64,000 nucleotides of DNA from Nipponacmea schrenckii (Eukaryota; Mollusca; Gastropoda; Lottiidae). The notes under the pieces are model-generated. The model was not told where the DNA came from, did not search any database, and saw nothing but the letters and a program-made list of their open reading frames with translations. Location: contig CM060199.1 of assembly GCA_030562195.1 (NCBI GenBank), positions 18,186,338 to 18,250,337 of the forward strand. Reading direction: 5' to 3'. The position numbers and the translations under genes were made by a program. This document shows positions 22,161 through 34,236 of the stretch, piece after piece; position 1 is the first letter of the stretch; the number at the start of each line of letters is the position of its first letter.

Positions 22161-22934
22161 GCGGTGTGATTGATTAACATAAAACTTGACGTCATCAAAA
22201 CATGTCTCATTAAAAATTATGATTTGCAATATGACACACTCAAAAACGAAACTGAACCCTGAAAGAAGAATCTAATTGAGGTTTTGACTATCTATTTGTA
22301 AGTCTGGTAGGCTACAGTTAATGTTATTGGTCAGTAAATACATAAATCCCTAAATAGGCCACTGATAAGTAGTTTTTTTTTCCTTCTGATTCATACTTAT
22401 AAATTTATCCGGCAACACGTACCAACCAGTCTGGGAGGGAGTGAAATGCCCTTCATCTCAAACTGTTCACGATTAACAATAATTGCATTTCATAGTAAAT
22501 TTTCCCTCTTATTAAATTTTTGTCTTCAATACGTCCGTTTCAAAGACGTGTCCTGAGTGTAAGAAATCCACTTGTGTTGTGATAACCTATTCATGTGTGC
22601 TTTTTTGTCTACAGAAATAATTCTCATTGTATTCATATAATTATAGCCCCTGTTGCCAGATTATTATTTTTAATGACAATTTAAATAACGCGAATGTAAT
22701 AAAAAGCTACATTATTTCATCGATAAAAATAGTTTAATTAGTCGCGCAATGTTAAATAACCATAATCATTACTTTAGAAATTTTTAATAAAATCTGTTAA
22801 GTATTTATCGTTTTATTCTAGAAAACCGAAGTGATAAAGATGTACGTAGCTCAGATTGGGGATTCCCATGACTAAATATAGTTACGAAATGGGAAAATCT
22901 TTTATGTTTATGTTTTATGTTAATCAATCACACC
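22161..22934. mobile_element. MITE with inverted ends and GAAAAGC(G) target duplication
   Basis: The left end GGTGTGATTGATTAACAT and its reverse complement at about 22912-22934 form perfect 23-base inverted repeats. GAAAAGC lies directly outside both ends (GAAAAGCG if one end base is assigned otherwise), a 7-8 bp target duplication. No transposase frame is present. OAS-1 lacks the element at the matching place, so it gives an empty site. An 8-bp duplication would suit the hAT group, but the termini do not decide this. Confidence 0.85.
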
Positions 22935-22939
22935 GAAAA

Positions 22940-23064
22940 GCGAATATTAGTTTGAGCGTGCAACGTATCATTTATACTCTACTTTCGTTTTGATGATATA
23001 AATCAAGATAACATTATCATCGTCACACTATTTTCAATTGACTCCCAGACAGTTCACTAGTAGG
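22940..23064 (+). promoter_or_regulatory. OAS-2 proximal upstream block and putative non-coding exon 1
   Basis: AATATTAGTTTGAGCGTG and ATTTATACTCTACTTTCG match the OAS-1 promoter. ACTCCCAGAC ... TTCACTAGTAG is followed by the donor GTAAGAC at 23064, as in OAS-1 and OAS-3. An acceptor (TTTTCTAG) lies just before the ATG exon. That this is a transcribed leader exon is inference from conservation and the splice sites. Confidence 0.5.
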
Positions 23065-23723
23065 TAAGACATTTCATTAGCATATGTGTTTTAGATGAGA
23101 GGGCTAATCTGAGGATCTGAATTTCGATCCCAGAATCAGTCTCGGAATAGTGGGCCTATATGAATATGCGATGATTTCTTGAAACGGTATCAGAAAGCAT
23201 CGACAATATTCCTAGCTGTGGTCGAGCTTATTTTTTACGTTTCTCTCAGTATGTGTCTGTACATTTTTATTTAAAAAAGAAAATTCTTTTGTTCAGTGCA
23301 TTATTTGACCAAAAGCAAATTTCATTTAACTCAGGAAATGTGTATGCTAATAAACACACATATGTTATACATCGATTATTTTTTGTAAAGTGAAAGTAAA
23401 AGTAAAATTTTCCCTGAAAAATATCTTCGTCTTAATATAGAACGTCACGTCATCGATTTTCTCATTATTATATTGCGTAATAGCAGTCGAGGTTTAAGTT
23501 TATCAGTCTCCAATATATTTCAATAAGTAGGCCTACTTTTAAATTTTTATCACAATAAAAACAACGTAAGCTGTTATCTGGTCTTTGGTCGTATAAATTC
23601 AAAGCTTTATAAAGTACACAGTGATGTTATTTCAATTTAAAATGTCATGATTTGGGCCAGTTTGCTATATCTTTGACCCATATATTTAATACTTATTGTT
23701 TTTCTAGCTCACAGATTACAATA

Positions 23724-26444
23724 ATGGCGACTGGTTTACCTGGAATTCTTGTTGGCGAGACTTTGGAGACTTTTATAGACCGTAAGTTGCGAGCATCAGA
23801 GGCATACAGAGAACGAATGAATCAAGCTGTTGATAGTATTGTTCGTCATCTACATTCTATGCCTGGTTATAGTGTCAAGGAAGTCGTTAAGGTAAACCCC
23901 TTTCTCATAAAACAATGTCACAGTACATCACTTGGTGAAGATTATACATTATAAGCATAAAGGGTGTAATATTTACTAATACCCGTGGCTATTTGATTCT
24001 GTCGGTCTGTCATCCGTCCACAATTATTGCTTGTAAACACTCTAGGAGACACAAAACTCAAAGATCAACCCTATCAAAATGAGATAAATGGAAAAATATA
24101 TGACGTGAATTATTGCCATTGATCTTGAATTAAATTTTTAGCTAGCAAACATCGCAGACGAAACTTGTTGAAATTTTTTTTTTTAAATTGGATAAGTTAC
24201 CTTTTTTTTTCTCTCAAAAAGTGTTTGATTTCGAGTGAGTAAACAATATAGGACAAAGTTGATGATTGATTGATGGTTAATCACTAAAAGTTAATTTATA
24301 AAAAAAATTGCTACAAGAGGGTGTATATATATTACCTTGTCTGGCTCGTATCTTTAATATCATTGTCAAATTGAAAATTGCCTGATAATTTGTAACTATC
24401 TTTCAGTCTGGATCACTTGGTAAAGGAACAATGGTTGGTGATGATGCCGATGCTGATTTAGTGATATTTTTTAATGGATATGAAACTATGGAAGAATTAA
24501 TCGCTGCCAAACCAAGAATCATAGCTGATATTTCGACTTACATGAATAAATTTGATCGATCCGTATTTAGTGCCTGTATAAAGGTTCGAGAAAATGAATA
24601 TCTAGGCCAGTATAAATTAAAGCATATAGCAACGAACAGATTCTTGGAAGTAGATATTTTACCAGCTTTGGATATCGTCGCAAAACGTATGTTACTACAT
24701 TACTTTAGTACCATTTCACTAAATGATATTTTTAAAATGGCAGCGTACTATTGGCATGCCATTCATAAAATATTGACATTACAATCTAAAAGCACAGATG
24801 TAATCTTATGCTTTAATACGTTTGTTTTTCAACTAAAGTACTAATAATCTCTGTGTCAAAATTAACAATTTTACGATGTTAACAAAATAGGCCCATTACT
24901 AATCATGTACAAAGCAAGTTATTTTATAGCTCTGGTTTTCTTTTCCTTTCATGAAATAATCCAAGGCCCACTCATTGTCGAGTTCAAAACGTCTTAGAAA
25001 TCAAAGTTTTTTTTTAAAAAATCTGTTAATGAAATTGATGGAGTATTGCATCCTACCCCTTTGTACCTAGTGGGCTACTCCATAGAGTCTGTAATTAGAG
25101 TAGTGGCATTAGCCTGCCCTTTGGTGAACACAACTGTCGAGGGAAACTATAACATAGGGCCCCTTACCGTGTAGGCCCCTACGATTTATAGCAAAAAATG
25201 CATTCACTTACGTTCATATAATAATTTTAAAAGTGTTTTTTTTTTAAATTGTACTAGGTGGTTCTGTCGAAAGTGTAAAACAAGAGATGGGATTAAGACC
25301 TCAAAAAGTTAGAGACCATTATTCTGTATGCTTCTGTAAAGAACAATTAAGATTAATAAGAGTCAAGCCAGCAAAAGTAAAAGACTTGATCAGACTGATG
25401 AAATATTGGAAAAATGTAAGTATTTCGTATTGTTACCATGGTTGATTTTGCCCTTACATTTAATCATAAAATTGCCTGCAGTTGGTTCTAATAAATATTA
25501 CATGTACATTGGTCAAAACTAGCAATCAAGTCGCTTTTTTAAAGGGACAGATTGGACATTTCCGTCGTCCCTCACATCACCCAGACAGCAGACATCTTTC
25601 GTCGCAGCTGTGCGGCAAGGGTGATTGAGTCAACTTTATAGACGTAACGTCATTTACAGATGTTTGATCTTTCAAACTTTCAATCTCAGATACTTAATAT
25701 GGATACACGTGGCTAAGAAGGCGTAGAATATTTATCCACGTACCTAAAACAAAGATCTTAAAATATATCGTTCTTACTTATTGTTATAAACAGAAAAACA
25801 ATGTTGTTGAGGTTGGCTTTTATTTATTTGATCTAGAGCAACAATCTACGAATAAGATCCTACTGTTGTGAAGTTATATGTCTGTATGTTCATGATAATT
25901 TCCTTGGTCAGCAAACAAATTTTAACATGAAGACAGGTTTCAATCAAGTGCTAAAATTTCTTATAGAAACTCAAACACCACATACCGTAATTGAACCATT
26001 GTATTATTTTAACACAAGAAACTGGTAAGTAAAAATGATTGCTTCATAATGTTATAGACCTCTCTTTTGTTTACTGGAAAAGCCAAAATGTTAAAAAGTT
26101 CTTTTCAACTTACCCTCACGGTACTTGTTCGCTATCTGACTCAATAGTTTCACATGAAGATGTTAAGTGCTCACATAACAGAAATCATATAACAGCTCGA
26201 ACACTTAAATATTGTATCTCTTTATACTTATTTTAACATGATGTATAAAGTATATATTAAGGTTTACAAGTGAATGTCAAAGAATCAGATGAGACAAAAA
26301 AGCCTTAGATAACAATGATCACTCTATAAGGAATTAAATGTAACTTATGTTTATACTTTTTATAGGTTTTCTGTATTTCCTACGCTTCAAGAGGCAGCGA
26401 GGATTCGTCAAGTAGCTAGACAAACAGTTGCAGCTTTAGGATAA
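23724..26444 (+). CDS. 2'-5'-oligoadenylate synthetase-like protein 2 (OAS-2), five exons
   Basis: Exons 23724-23891, 24407-24686, 25258-25415, 25837-26024 and 26366-26444 have exactly the same lengths as in OAS-1 and give 290 residues. The GS motif (SGSLGKG), D71/D73 (DADLVIF) and D139 (EVDILPALD) are kept, as are R195 and K198 of LIRLMKYW. Differences from OAS-1 are scattered substitutions only; one is Leu-Arg for Leu-Pro at the start of exon 4. Introns are shorter than in OAS-1. Expected role: synthesis of 2'-5'-linked oligonucleotide messengers after dsRNA binding, as in the family. Which acceptor nucleotide it prefers cannot be read from sequence. Confidence 0.93.
23970..24350 (+). repeat. 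Diverged tandem-cored element in OAS-2 intron 1
   Basis: CATCCGTCCACAATT, GCTTGTAAACACTCTAGG, TGAATTATTGCC and the tail GTGTATATATTACCTTG mark a reduced copy of the 57283-59480 family, in the same intron and orientation as in OAS-1. Confidence 0.7.
25040..25195 (-). mobile_element. SINE-B fragment in OAS-2 intron 2, minus strand
   Basis: AGTAGTGGCATTAGCCTGCC and CAACTGTCGAGGG are the reverse complement of the body of the complete SINE-B at 26863-27237. The copy is old and incomplete. Confidence 0.55.
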
Positions 26445-26599
26445 TGGAGATAATATGCCGAATGCAATCGGCGCCATAAATGAAACATTCTGCTTATTGT
26501 TCTATGAATAATGTATCCATCGACGTATATCATGGAATTTGTCTAAAACCAGTCCACTGGTTGTTTAAGTTCTTAAATTATTACTCTCTGACCACTTTC

Positions 26600-26632
26600 A
26601 ATAAATCATCATGCATGTAGTCAATCAATAAA
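26600..26632 (+). terminator. OAS-2 polyadenylation signals
   Basis: Two AATAAA hexamers lie at 26600-26605 and 26627-26632, about 160-190 bases after the OAS-2 stop codon, a plausible 3'-UTR length. No equally clear pair follows OAS-1, where ATTAAA near 20244 is the best candidate. Confidence 0.55.
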
Positions 26633-26689
26633 ATTATTATTAACTTAAAAATTGTTTATTTTCCAAGTAAAGTCATTAATATTTTTTTT

Positions 26690-26795
26690 TTTTGTAAACA
26701 ATATTTTATTCACATATATATCACAATATACATTATGAAAAGGATTGGGGAACAGGCTTGACCTATATAACCCCTCTCCATATTAAATCATTAAT
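26690..26795 (-). mobile_element. I/Nimb-like LINE 3' end, minus strand
   Basis: The reverse complement of this block (CTGTTCCCCAATCC ... GTGAATAAAATATTGTTTAC plus A-run) matches the end of the LINE at 56410-56490. The T-run at its left edge is the poly-A tail. It is a very short truncated copy. Confidence 0.75.
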
Positions 26796-26862
26796 ATGTC
26801 TCCATACTGTAGGTACTTATTATATTTGCACTGTACTGCTTTGGTCATCTCTAAATAATTGA

Positions 26863-27237
26863 TTGGGAGCCGCGGTGGCTCAGTGAGTTAGACGCTTGCT
26901 CGCTAGCCGGAAGGTACAGGGTTCAATCCCGGCAAGGAACGAGATTAACTTTCGGATTTTTCAGCCCGGATTCCCCATGTCAGTGATGCAGGTCGGAGGG
27001 ACTAACATGGAAAATGCGTCTAGTCGTTCGGATAGGACAATACACCGAACCCGTGTGCTACAGACTATGCACGTTAAAGATCCCTAGACAGTTGGAAATC
27101 GCATAAAGAGTAGGCTAATGCCGCTGTCCTGGCAAAATTCTCTCATTTCACAATGCATGGCGTTTGCCCGTCTTCATTAGCCCATAAGGTGCAGAAGAGT
27201 AGCATGTAAAATTCCATTCATTTCATTTATTTCATTT
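26863..27237 (+). mobile_element. Complete tRNA-derived SINE (SINE-B) with 13-bp target duplication
   Basis: TCTAAATAATTGA lies at 26850-26862 and again at 27238-27250, a perfect 13-bp target duplication. The head has an A box (GGTGGCTCAGTGAGTTAG) and a B box (GGGTTCAATCCC at 26919-26930). The body has the word CACGTTAAAGATCCCTAG, and the tail is (ATTTC)n-like. SINE-B differs from SINE-A outside the tRNA-like boxes. Its insertion splits the repeat tract 3' of OAS-2. Confidence 0.92.
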
Positions 27238-27249
27238 TCTAAATAATTG

Positions 27250-27560
27250 AATAAAGCACTAAGTTGATGATCTGTTTTAAACACAGCGCTCATCACTTTA
27301 ACATTTATATTAGTAGATTATTAATCCTTCAGCGACATTTCCGTACTAGATTATTGATGGTGAGTAGATTCAAACACTATGCGATAGAGTGGATGTTCTT
27401 AAACACAACTCATCACTTTAACATCCAAATTAGCAGATTATTGATAATATAGTTTAAACTGTTTTTAAACACAATTCACCCCCAAAACATCTTAATTAGT
27501 GGATTATTGAGTGTGAGTAGATTTAAAAGACTACCCAGTAGGTTAAATACATCACCTAAA
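27250..27560 (+). repeat. Degenerate ~80-bp tandem repeat 3' of OAS-2
   Basis: Units with CATCACTTTAACAT, TTAGTAGATTATTGAT and TGAGTAGATT match those 3' of OAS-1 at 20330-20580. At 27567-27600 a short minus-strand SINE-B 3' end follows. The LINE then interrupts the tract, which resumes at 30670-30770. Confidence 0.65.
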
Positions 27561-27639
27561 AATAAAATGAATGGAGTTTTACGTCCTACTCTTCAATACA
27601 TCACCTAAAATACCATAGTTATGAAATATCTAATGACTA

Positions 27640-30600
27640 TAACGATGACATCAGAAAAGCAATACAATTCCACCTGAAGTGTCTCTCGAAAGGACATCAC
27701 AAGATCAAATTATAAATTCGTTTGGTGAAAAGTTCATACAGCTATGTATCAACCTATGTATTGTGTTGTGAATGGAAGAGTTGGATCTGATAGAATAACC
27801 GGAACCACAACCTATGATGACGCTAGCGTGGTGGACTACTTTGCTTGTACACCAAAGTTATTAGATAATGTGAGTGACTTCCAAATTAACCCATTCTGTC
27901 ATTTATTATCTGACAAACACAAACCACTGTTTCTGGGACTGTCATATACATCAACGAAACAGCCACACCCCCACACCGAACAAACACCAAATCCTTCCTG
28001 AAATTGAAGTGGTCTGGAGACATGACAACTGACTTTGTAAACTCATTATCACAAGATGAAATTGCAAACATTATTGATAAACTAGATCAGTTGGAATCTA
28101 ACCATGTAAGCAAGTCAGATATAGACGAAATCACAAATCAGATATGTGACATCTTTAACAAAAGCGCAAATGAAAGTGGAGCAGCAAAACTATGCATAGT
28201 CAAAAAGAGGTTTAATGATGCCTGTGAAAATTTCCGGTCCAAATACTGTAAGGCAAGAAACTTACATCGGAACAGAACAAAACGGGATCTAACCAATACA
28301 AGTGAAGCCTACAAGAAAAAGTTACGACAAGAATATGCAGGTACTATAAACTCTTTAACAAGGATCTGAATTGTTTGCGTTCCACAGATCCAAAATAATC
28401 TTAAATAAAGCCACCGAAAACAACAAACGAAGCCAAGATATAGGTCTACAGCAACTAGTAGATCACTTTCGAGAGTTGAATGCCAGCGATGAAATTCCAG
28501 CACCGACAGAACAGCTCCTATTACAAGAGAATGAACAAAACAAACATATTGACAATTCCTTACTAAATGCCGTTTTTACCCAGGTAGAGATACTCACTTG
28601 TGTTAACAAACTAAAATCCTATAAATCACCTGGAATTGACAATGTGCTAAATGATTTTCTCAAATGTACAATTCATCATATGTTACCTATTTACGAGAAA
28701 CTATTTAACATTATTCATCATCTGGGAATATCCCATCCATATGGACCATGGGTATCATTCAACCCATTTACAAAATCAAAGGTAGCCCCCAAATAGCCTG
28801 ATTAAAGGGGAATAGCATTACTCAGCTGCCTTGGAAAACTCTTTACATCACTTCTAAACGTGAGATTGACACAGTTTTTAGATGCTAACAATGTTATTGG
28901 CCAAGAACAGGCAGGCTTTAGAAAGGGGTTCTCCACGATAGATCATATATATACCCTCAAATGTTTAATAGACCTCTATTTAAGTACTGGTAAAGGGCTA
29001 TTTTGCACGTTTGTTGATTATAGACGGGCCTTCGACAGTTTAAATAGAGACAACCTGTGACAAAAGGTGTTGCATTATGGCATCAATGGTAAGATTTTCA
29101 AGGTTATATACAACTTATATAAAGAGGCAAAGTCTTGTGTGAGAAATAACAATGATATGTCAGACGTAATCCCTTGCATGATAGGGGTGAGACAAGGCGA
29201 AAACCTGTCCCCAGCACTGTTCTCCTTTTTCTATATGACTTAGAAGAATCAATATCTAAAAATACAGATGGCCGCGATCCATATTGAAGAGGTTCTGAAA
29301 TTGTTTGTACTTCTCTATGCTGATGATACGATATAAGCTGGCGGAAACTGAGCAGTCCTCCATAGAGTCTCTTTTTCAATACTGTCAATATTGGAAATTA
29401 GAAATAAATACATCGAAAAGAAAGGTTATGGTATTCTCAAAAGGGAAAATCCGAAACCTCCCATTATTATACTATGGAGACTCCATGTTGGAAGTAGTGT
29501 CTGAATATGTTCACCTTGGTGTAGTATTGAATTATAATGGTTCCTTGGATAAGGCTAAATCACTTCTCATTCAGAAAGCTAGCAATGCCATGTTTGGTAT
29601 AATCAAAAAAGGGAAATCATTGCACTTAAATATTGACACCATGTTGCACTTATTTTATAAAACACCAATCTTAATGTATGCAACTGAAGTATGGGGATGC
29701 ACTGTTCTGAAGGATAATGAGCGACTGCAACTTAAATTTTGGAAAATTGTTATGAGAGTGAAAATCTCAACACCTTCAGCCATGATCTACAGGGAGCTAG
29801 GGATCGTTCCATTAGAAATTGCCATTAAGGTTAGACTAATACTGTACTGGCTAAATATTGTTCAGGGAAATATTCAAAAATACTCCTTTGTTCTATATAC
29901 ATTGCTTTTAACTAACCTTAAAACAAGTCCATGGGTAGATTTTGTAAAAAACACACAAGATGAAACTGGGTTTTCATATATTATATGGTACAATCAAGGC
30001 GAAAATATTAACCGCCAATGGCTTAAATCCGTGCTGAAAATGCGACTGAAGGATCAGTTTATCCAATCATGGGAAAGTACCATCTCTAATTCAAGCGATT
30101 GTATTAACTATAGAATATATAAAACTAGACCATCTTCGCATCTCTTTTTGTAGATACAGACTACGCAGCCATAGACTCCCAATAGAAACCAGTACTATTA
30201 ATGGGGTCGAGAGAAAGGCAAGAATATGCAATTTATGTTTATATTTTTATTTTATATCGGCGACGAATACCATTATATTTTTAACTGTAAGGACCGAATT
30301 GTTTTAATAAATCAAAATTACAGGAGTCGCCCGTCATCTGAAACTATGAAGGGACTGTTTAATCCAAAACATGAGCAACTATTTTTTCATTCTAGACCAG
30401 ATTAAAATTAAATTATATTATTCATTTAAATCCATTTAGAAAATAAGTACATTCACTTTTGTAAATTATTGTTTGTTTATTGACTATTAATCCACCTTTC
30501 ATTTCTTTATTTATTATTTACTATATTATAAACTTATGGGAATTGTTTATAAACTAAAATTTATCAAATTGATTTCATGTACAAATTAATGCACTATTTG

Positions 30601-30660
30601 TATTATACTGTATTCATATACCATATATGGGTTTCTGAATAAAACTTACTTACTTACTTA
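27640..30660 (+). mobile_element. LINE (CR1/Jockey-like), 5'-truncated, frameshifted
   Basis: 27744-28001 holds the end of an endonuclease (VNGRVGSDRITGTTTYDD ... LSDKHKPL). 28371-28796 and 28860-29060 hold RT motifs: YKSPGIDN, QEQAGFRKGFSTIDHI, and FVDYRRAFDSL with the first catalytic Asp. LYADDT follows at about 29310. A long C-terminal part lies at 29305-30153, and a Cys/His motif (ARICNLC ... GDEYHYIFNC) in two frames at about 30210-30300. There is a nonsense codon near 29058 and several frame breaks. The 3' end AATAAAACTTACTTACTTAC is a short tandem tail. It inserted into the repeat tract 3' of OAS-2. Confidence 0.9.
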
Positions 30661-30779
30661 TTATTTATTGATTAATTGATATTATTATATCTAAATTAGT
30701 AGATTAGTAGATTTCAAACACTTCTCAGTAGAGTGAACTATTTTAAACCAATTGTCTAAAAACATTCCAATTTAACGAG

Positions 30780-31650
30780 CGTTAAAGGATTTTCCATGAC
30801 AAAGCAAAAACTTGGTGTCAGCTCAACTATTAATGAGACTATTAAGGCATTGTTCTACATTACAATAAACATGTGCCTTGCCTTGATGGATGAATTGAAA
30901 CGTTTTAGACTAACGCCAACAAATTCATTAAAAGTTGACCAAATCTCCGTGGTGTCAGCAAACCTTTAGGGAACTGGTATGAACAGTCGTTTAGATCCTG
31001 TCACACCATGATAATTTCGTCATGTAAGCCAGTATGTAAAATTTTTTCTAAAACGCCTGTAACCGTTGAACGATCGAAGTATATTTGTATAAATTTTAGC
31101 GTATTTATAAATCACATAATATTAACCTATTAAGAACGTTTCGAAAATTTATAAATACTGTGTCTTTTATTAACACTGTTATATACCGGTTCCGCTCAAG
31201 GTCTTGTGACACCATGCTCAATCGGTCAGCGGACGGCAATGTTTGACGAATGTAGCACTTTTAGCTTTTTAAATGACTTCACGTTGGGTTTTTTAATTCT
31301 TTATTAGGTATAGGTCTTCTAAAAGGTGGTGAGAGAGAGATATCGGAGATTGGGGCGGCGAATCCTCCTCTGTACTGGCTCCCAGTCCAAGCTTGACAGG
31401 CTCTCTTATACCACTACCTGTACCTTGGATGCCAAACATGCAGGCTATTGGCTGTCGTAGCTCAATGCAAGATGTCCACTTCAAACATGCATACACAGTC
31501 AGCATTAATCTAGATAAACAATCCAGGAGACTCTCTCATCACCTTTTCAGTGAAAACAATAATACAATATATCATATAAATTGCAGCTAAATTAAAGGGG
31601 CTACATTAGAACCTATAAAGTGTCACACGAATACGTTGGTGTAAGTATAT
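30780..31650. other. No gene; weak inverted pair
   Basis: No coding signal. CTAAAAGGTGGTGAGAGAGA near 31319 is inverted, with mismatches, near 31532 (CTCTCTCATCACCTTTTCAG), which may be the ends of a 235-base MITE. Confidence 0.35.
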
Positions 31651-31656
31651 ACTTAA

Positions 31657-32128
31657 AGGGGCACAATCTTGATTTTTAGTGGTCGTTTTGGGCCTTTGTT
31701 ACATTTAAACAGTCCTCAGAAATACTCAAGCTCTAAGAAAATCGCAAAATACCTTGAAATATACCTCAAAAATTTCACTTTTTATTTTTTTTCCGTGCTG
31801 TACGCGGCTGGTCTACCGTCAGTCTGAAAATTGTGTGTCCTGTTGACAAAATCTACAATTGTTATTACATGTACTTTCTTTTTGTTTTATCAGTGTGGGC
31901 CTGCGCAGTAGTCTATTTATAACTCTTTGTTTTTCCAATATGGCGGGACGTTAATAATATCTTAAGACATTATGATTTTCAAACACGGATAAATATGTAT
32001 ACCCATGGATTTGAAGGCTCAAATTTCAAAGGTAAGCTCTGTAGACTATGTCTGATTAGCTAAACAAAAGATTTCATGTGTTTGAGGCTGTCGGATGATT
32101 GTCCGAAACAAATCAAGCCTGTGCCCCT
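31657..32128. mobile_element. 472-bp MITE with TTAA target duplication
   Basis: TTAA lies at 31653-31656 and 32129-32132. The ends are AGGGGCACAATCTTGATTT and its near-perfect reverse complement. No transposase is present. TTAA duplications are made by piggyBac and Kolobok superfamilies; the termini do not let me choose. Confidence 0.88.
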
Positions 32129-32460
32129 TTAAAGCATGTTTAACTTATAGCTAGCGTATAGCGCAGCACTAATGCGAAATTAAGTAAGTATCGGGTGCCA
32201 ATTCACCTACATACGTCAAATGTAAAGAAAAACACTGCCGACATATTTTAGTCGATTTTGGGGTTTGTCTCTATTGCCATATACGAGTATACACGCGTTT
32301 GGGAAAGGCATATTTAAAGGCGTTTAGGATAGAAGTACAAGTAAAATAAGTTCAACCTCGGTGTGTGTCAATAGCAAGAGACCATAAGCAACGAATGGAA
32401 CAGTTATGTACAATGTAGCCCGTATAATGCCAATTGGGTGTGACAAAGTGATAATTTTTA

Positions 32461-33510
32461 TAAGCCCACCAATATATTGGGGGCGCATATTGTGATCGAC
32501 CCGGCGGTCCGTCGGTCTGTAGGTCTGTCGGTCTGTTCAAATTTATCTTGTGCTCACTCTACAGGCTACAATTCTTTCTGCATTCTTTTGATTTTTATTT
32601 TGTGGGTCAATGTCATTATGAAGATGATCCCTATTGATTTTGGTGATGATCGTATAATTTTTCACCGAAATATTGCATCTGACTTAGTGGTTTTCACTCC
32701 ATTAGCAATAGGGTGCAACTCGTGCTCACTCTACAGGCTTCAGTTCTTTATGGATTCTTTTGATTTTTATTTTGTGGGTCAATGTCATAATGAAGATGAT
32801 CCATATCGATTTTGGTGAAGATCGGATAATTTTTCACCGAAATATTGCATCTGACTTAGTGGTTTTCTCGTGCTCACTCTACAGGCTACAATTCTTTATG
32901 GATTCTTTTGATTTTTATATAGTGGGTCAATGTCATTATGAAGATGATCCCTGTTGATTTTGGTGATGATCGGATAATTTTTCACCAAAATAATGCATCA
33001 GACTTAGTGGTTTTCTCGTGCTCACTCTTTATGGATTCTTTTGATTTTTATTTTGTGGGTCAATGTCATTATGAAGATGATCCCTATCGATTGTGGTGAT
33101 GATCGGATAATTTTTCACCGAAATATTGACTTAATGGTTTTCACTCCATTAGCTATAGGGTGCAACTTGTGCTCACTCTACAGGCTTTAGTTCTTTATGG
33201 ATATTTTTGATTTTTTTTTTGTGGGTCTGTATCATTATAAAGATAATCCCTATTGATTTTCCTGATGAATATGTAATTTCTCACCTAAATATCGTATTTA
33301 AAATCTGCAACACATAGACATGCCTCAAAATATTGTTTAAGAATTAACACGAGAAAAAAACCTTAGAATGAAGCAATCCAGATAAATCTTCTTAAAATCC
33401 CATATAGATTCAACATGAACCAAATGTGAATGGACAACAAACAATGCCTTGTCCTTAATATCAAAGCTGCTGGTGGGCGTATGTCACCTTGCTTCGCAAG
33501 GCTATCTTTC
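32461..33510 (+). mobile_element. Tandem-cored element A (TAAGCCCAC ... GTGGGCGTA)
   Basis: The head TAAGCCCACC with a short hairpin (GCCCACC ... GGGGGC) is followed by a GGTC/TGTC microsatellite-like run at 32503-32535. About five ~150-base tandem units follow (TGCTCACTCT at 32551, 32723, 32871, 33019, 33170). The tail has GTGGGCGTA at 33473-33481 and a hairpin CCTTGCTTCGCAAGG at 33487-33501, then CTATCTTT. The layout of flank, microsatellite, tandem core and 3' hairpin resembles the pearl/Helentron-related elements of bivalves. No protein is encoded. Confidence 0.8.
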
Positions 33511-33514
33511 ATTT

Positions 33515-34230
33515 TGTCATAGACTCTTTAGTTGCTTTGTTGCAAATCAGTCATTTACGCAGCACAAAATCAAACATTCCAAGCCCGAAACTGGGTTATT
33601 CTTTACCAGTTACCTATAGCCACTGATAACCATCGAATGTTGGTATTATAACTGTCAAAAATTTGTCAGAGAAGAGGTAAGAGTCAGTAACTTTTGAACT
33701 TCAGCTATGCGTTTATATGTGCGTAGTTACACTAAACATATAACGCATGAACGGGTGCTTCTATATACTGGAGAAAAAAAGTATTAAAAGACACATAAAA
33801 AATTGACAGGTGAACATCGATTTAATATTTCAATTCTTAGCATTGGAAGGTTGATGATAGTGATATAAACATGCATTTATGCACAAAGCCGGTTTCTTTT
33901 TACATTCAGCGCAAAAATAACGCGACATGGCTTGGTGAGACTTTGCCTTTTCTCAGTTTGTGGTATTGGTGCAATCACTCACATAATTCATATAATTTAA
34001 TGCCATATTTATGTAGTTTATTTTTGATATACTGTCTGAACATCAATTGACCTCGCCGCAATACCATCTCGATTTTGTGTGGGAAATTGTATCCATAACT
34101 GAATTGAAACAGTACTGAGTGAACTTTGTATATTCTGTCATCTGCTGGTTTCGCATCATTTGCAAAATGCCAGGACCTCAGAAGAAGTTGGAAGCGGTTT
34201 CTACCTATAATACCACGAAAAAAACTGATT
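33515..34230. other. No gene recognised
   Basis: AT-rich intergenic sequence without supported features. Confidence 0.4.
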
Positions 34231-34236
34231 TATGCC

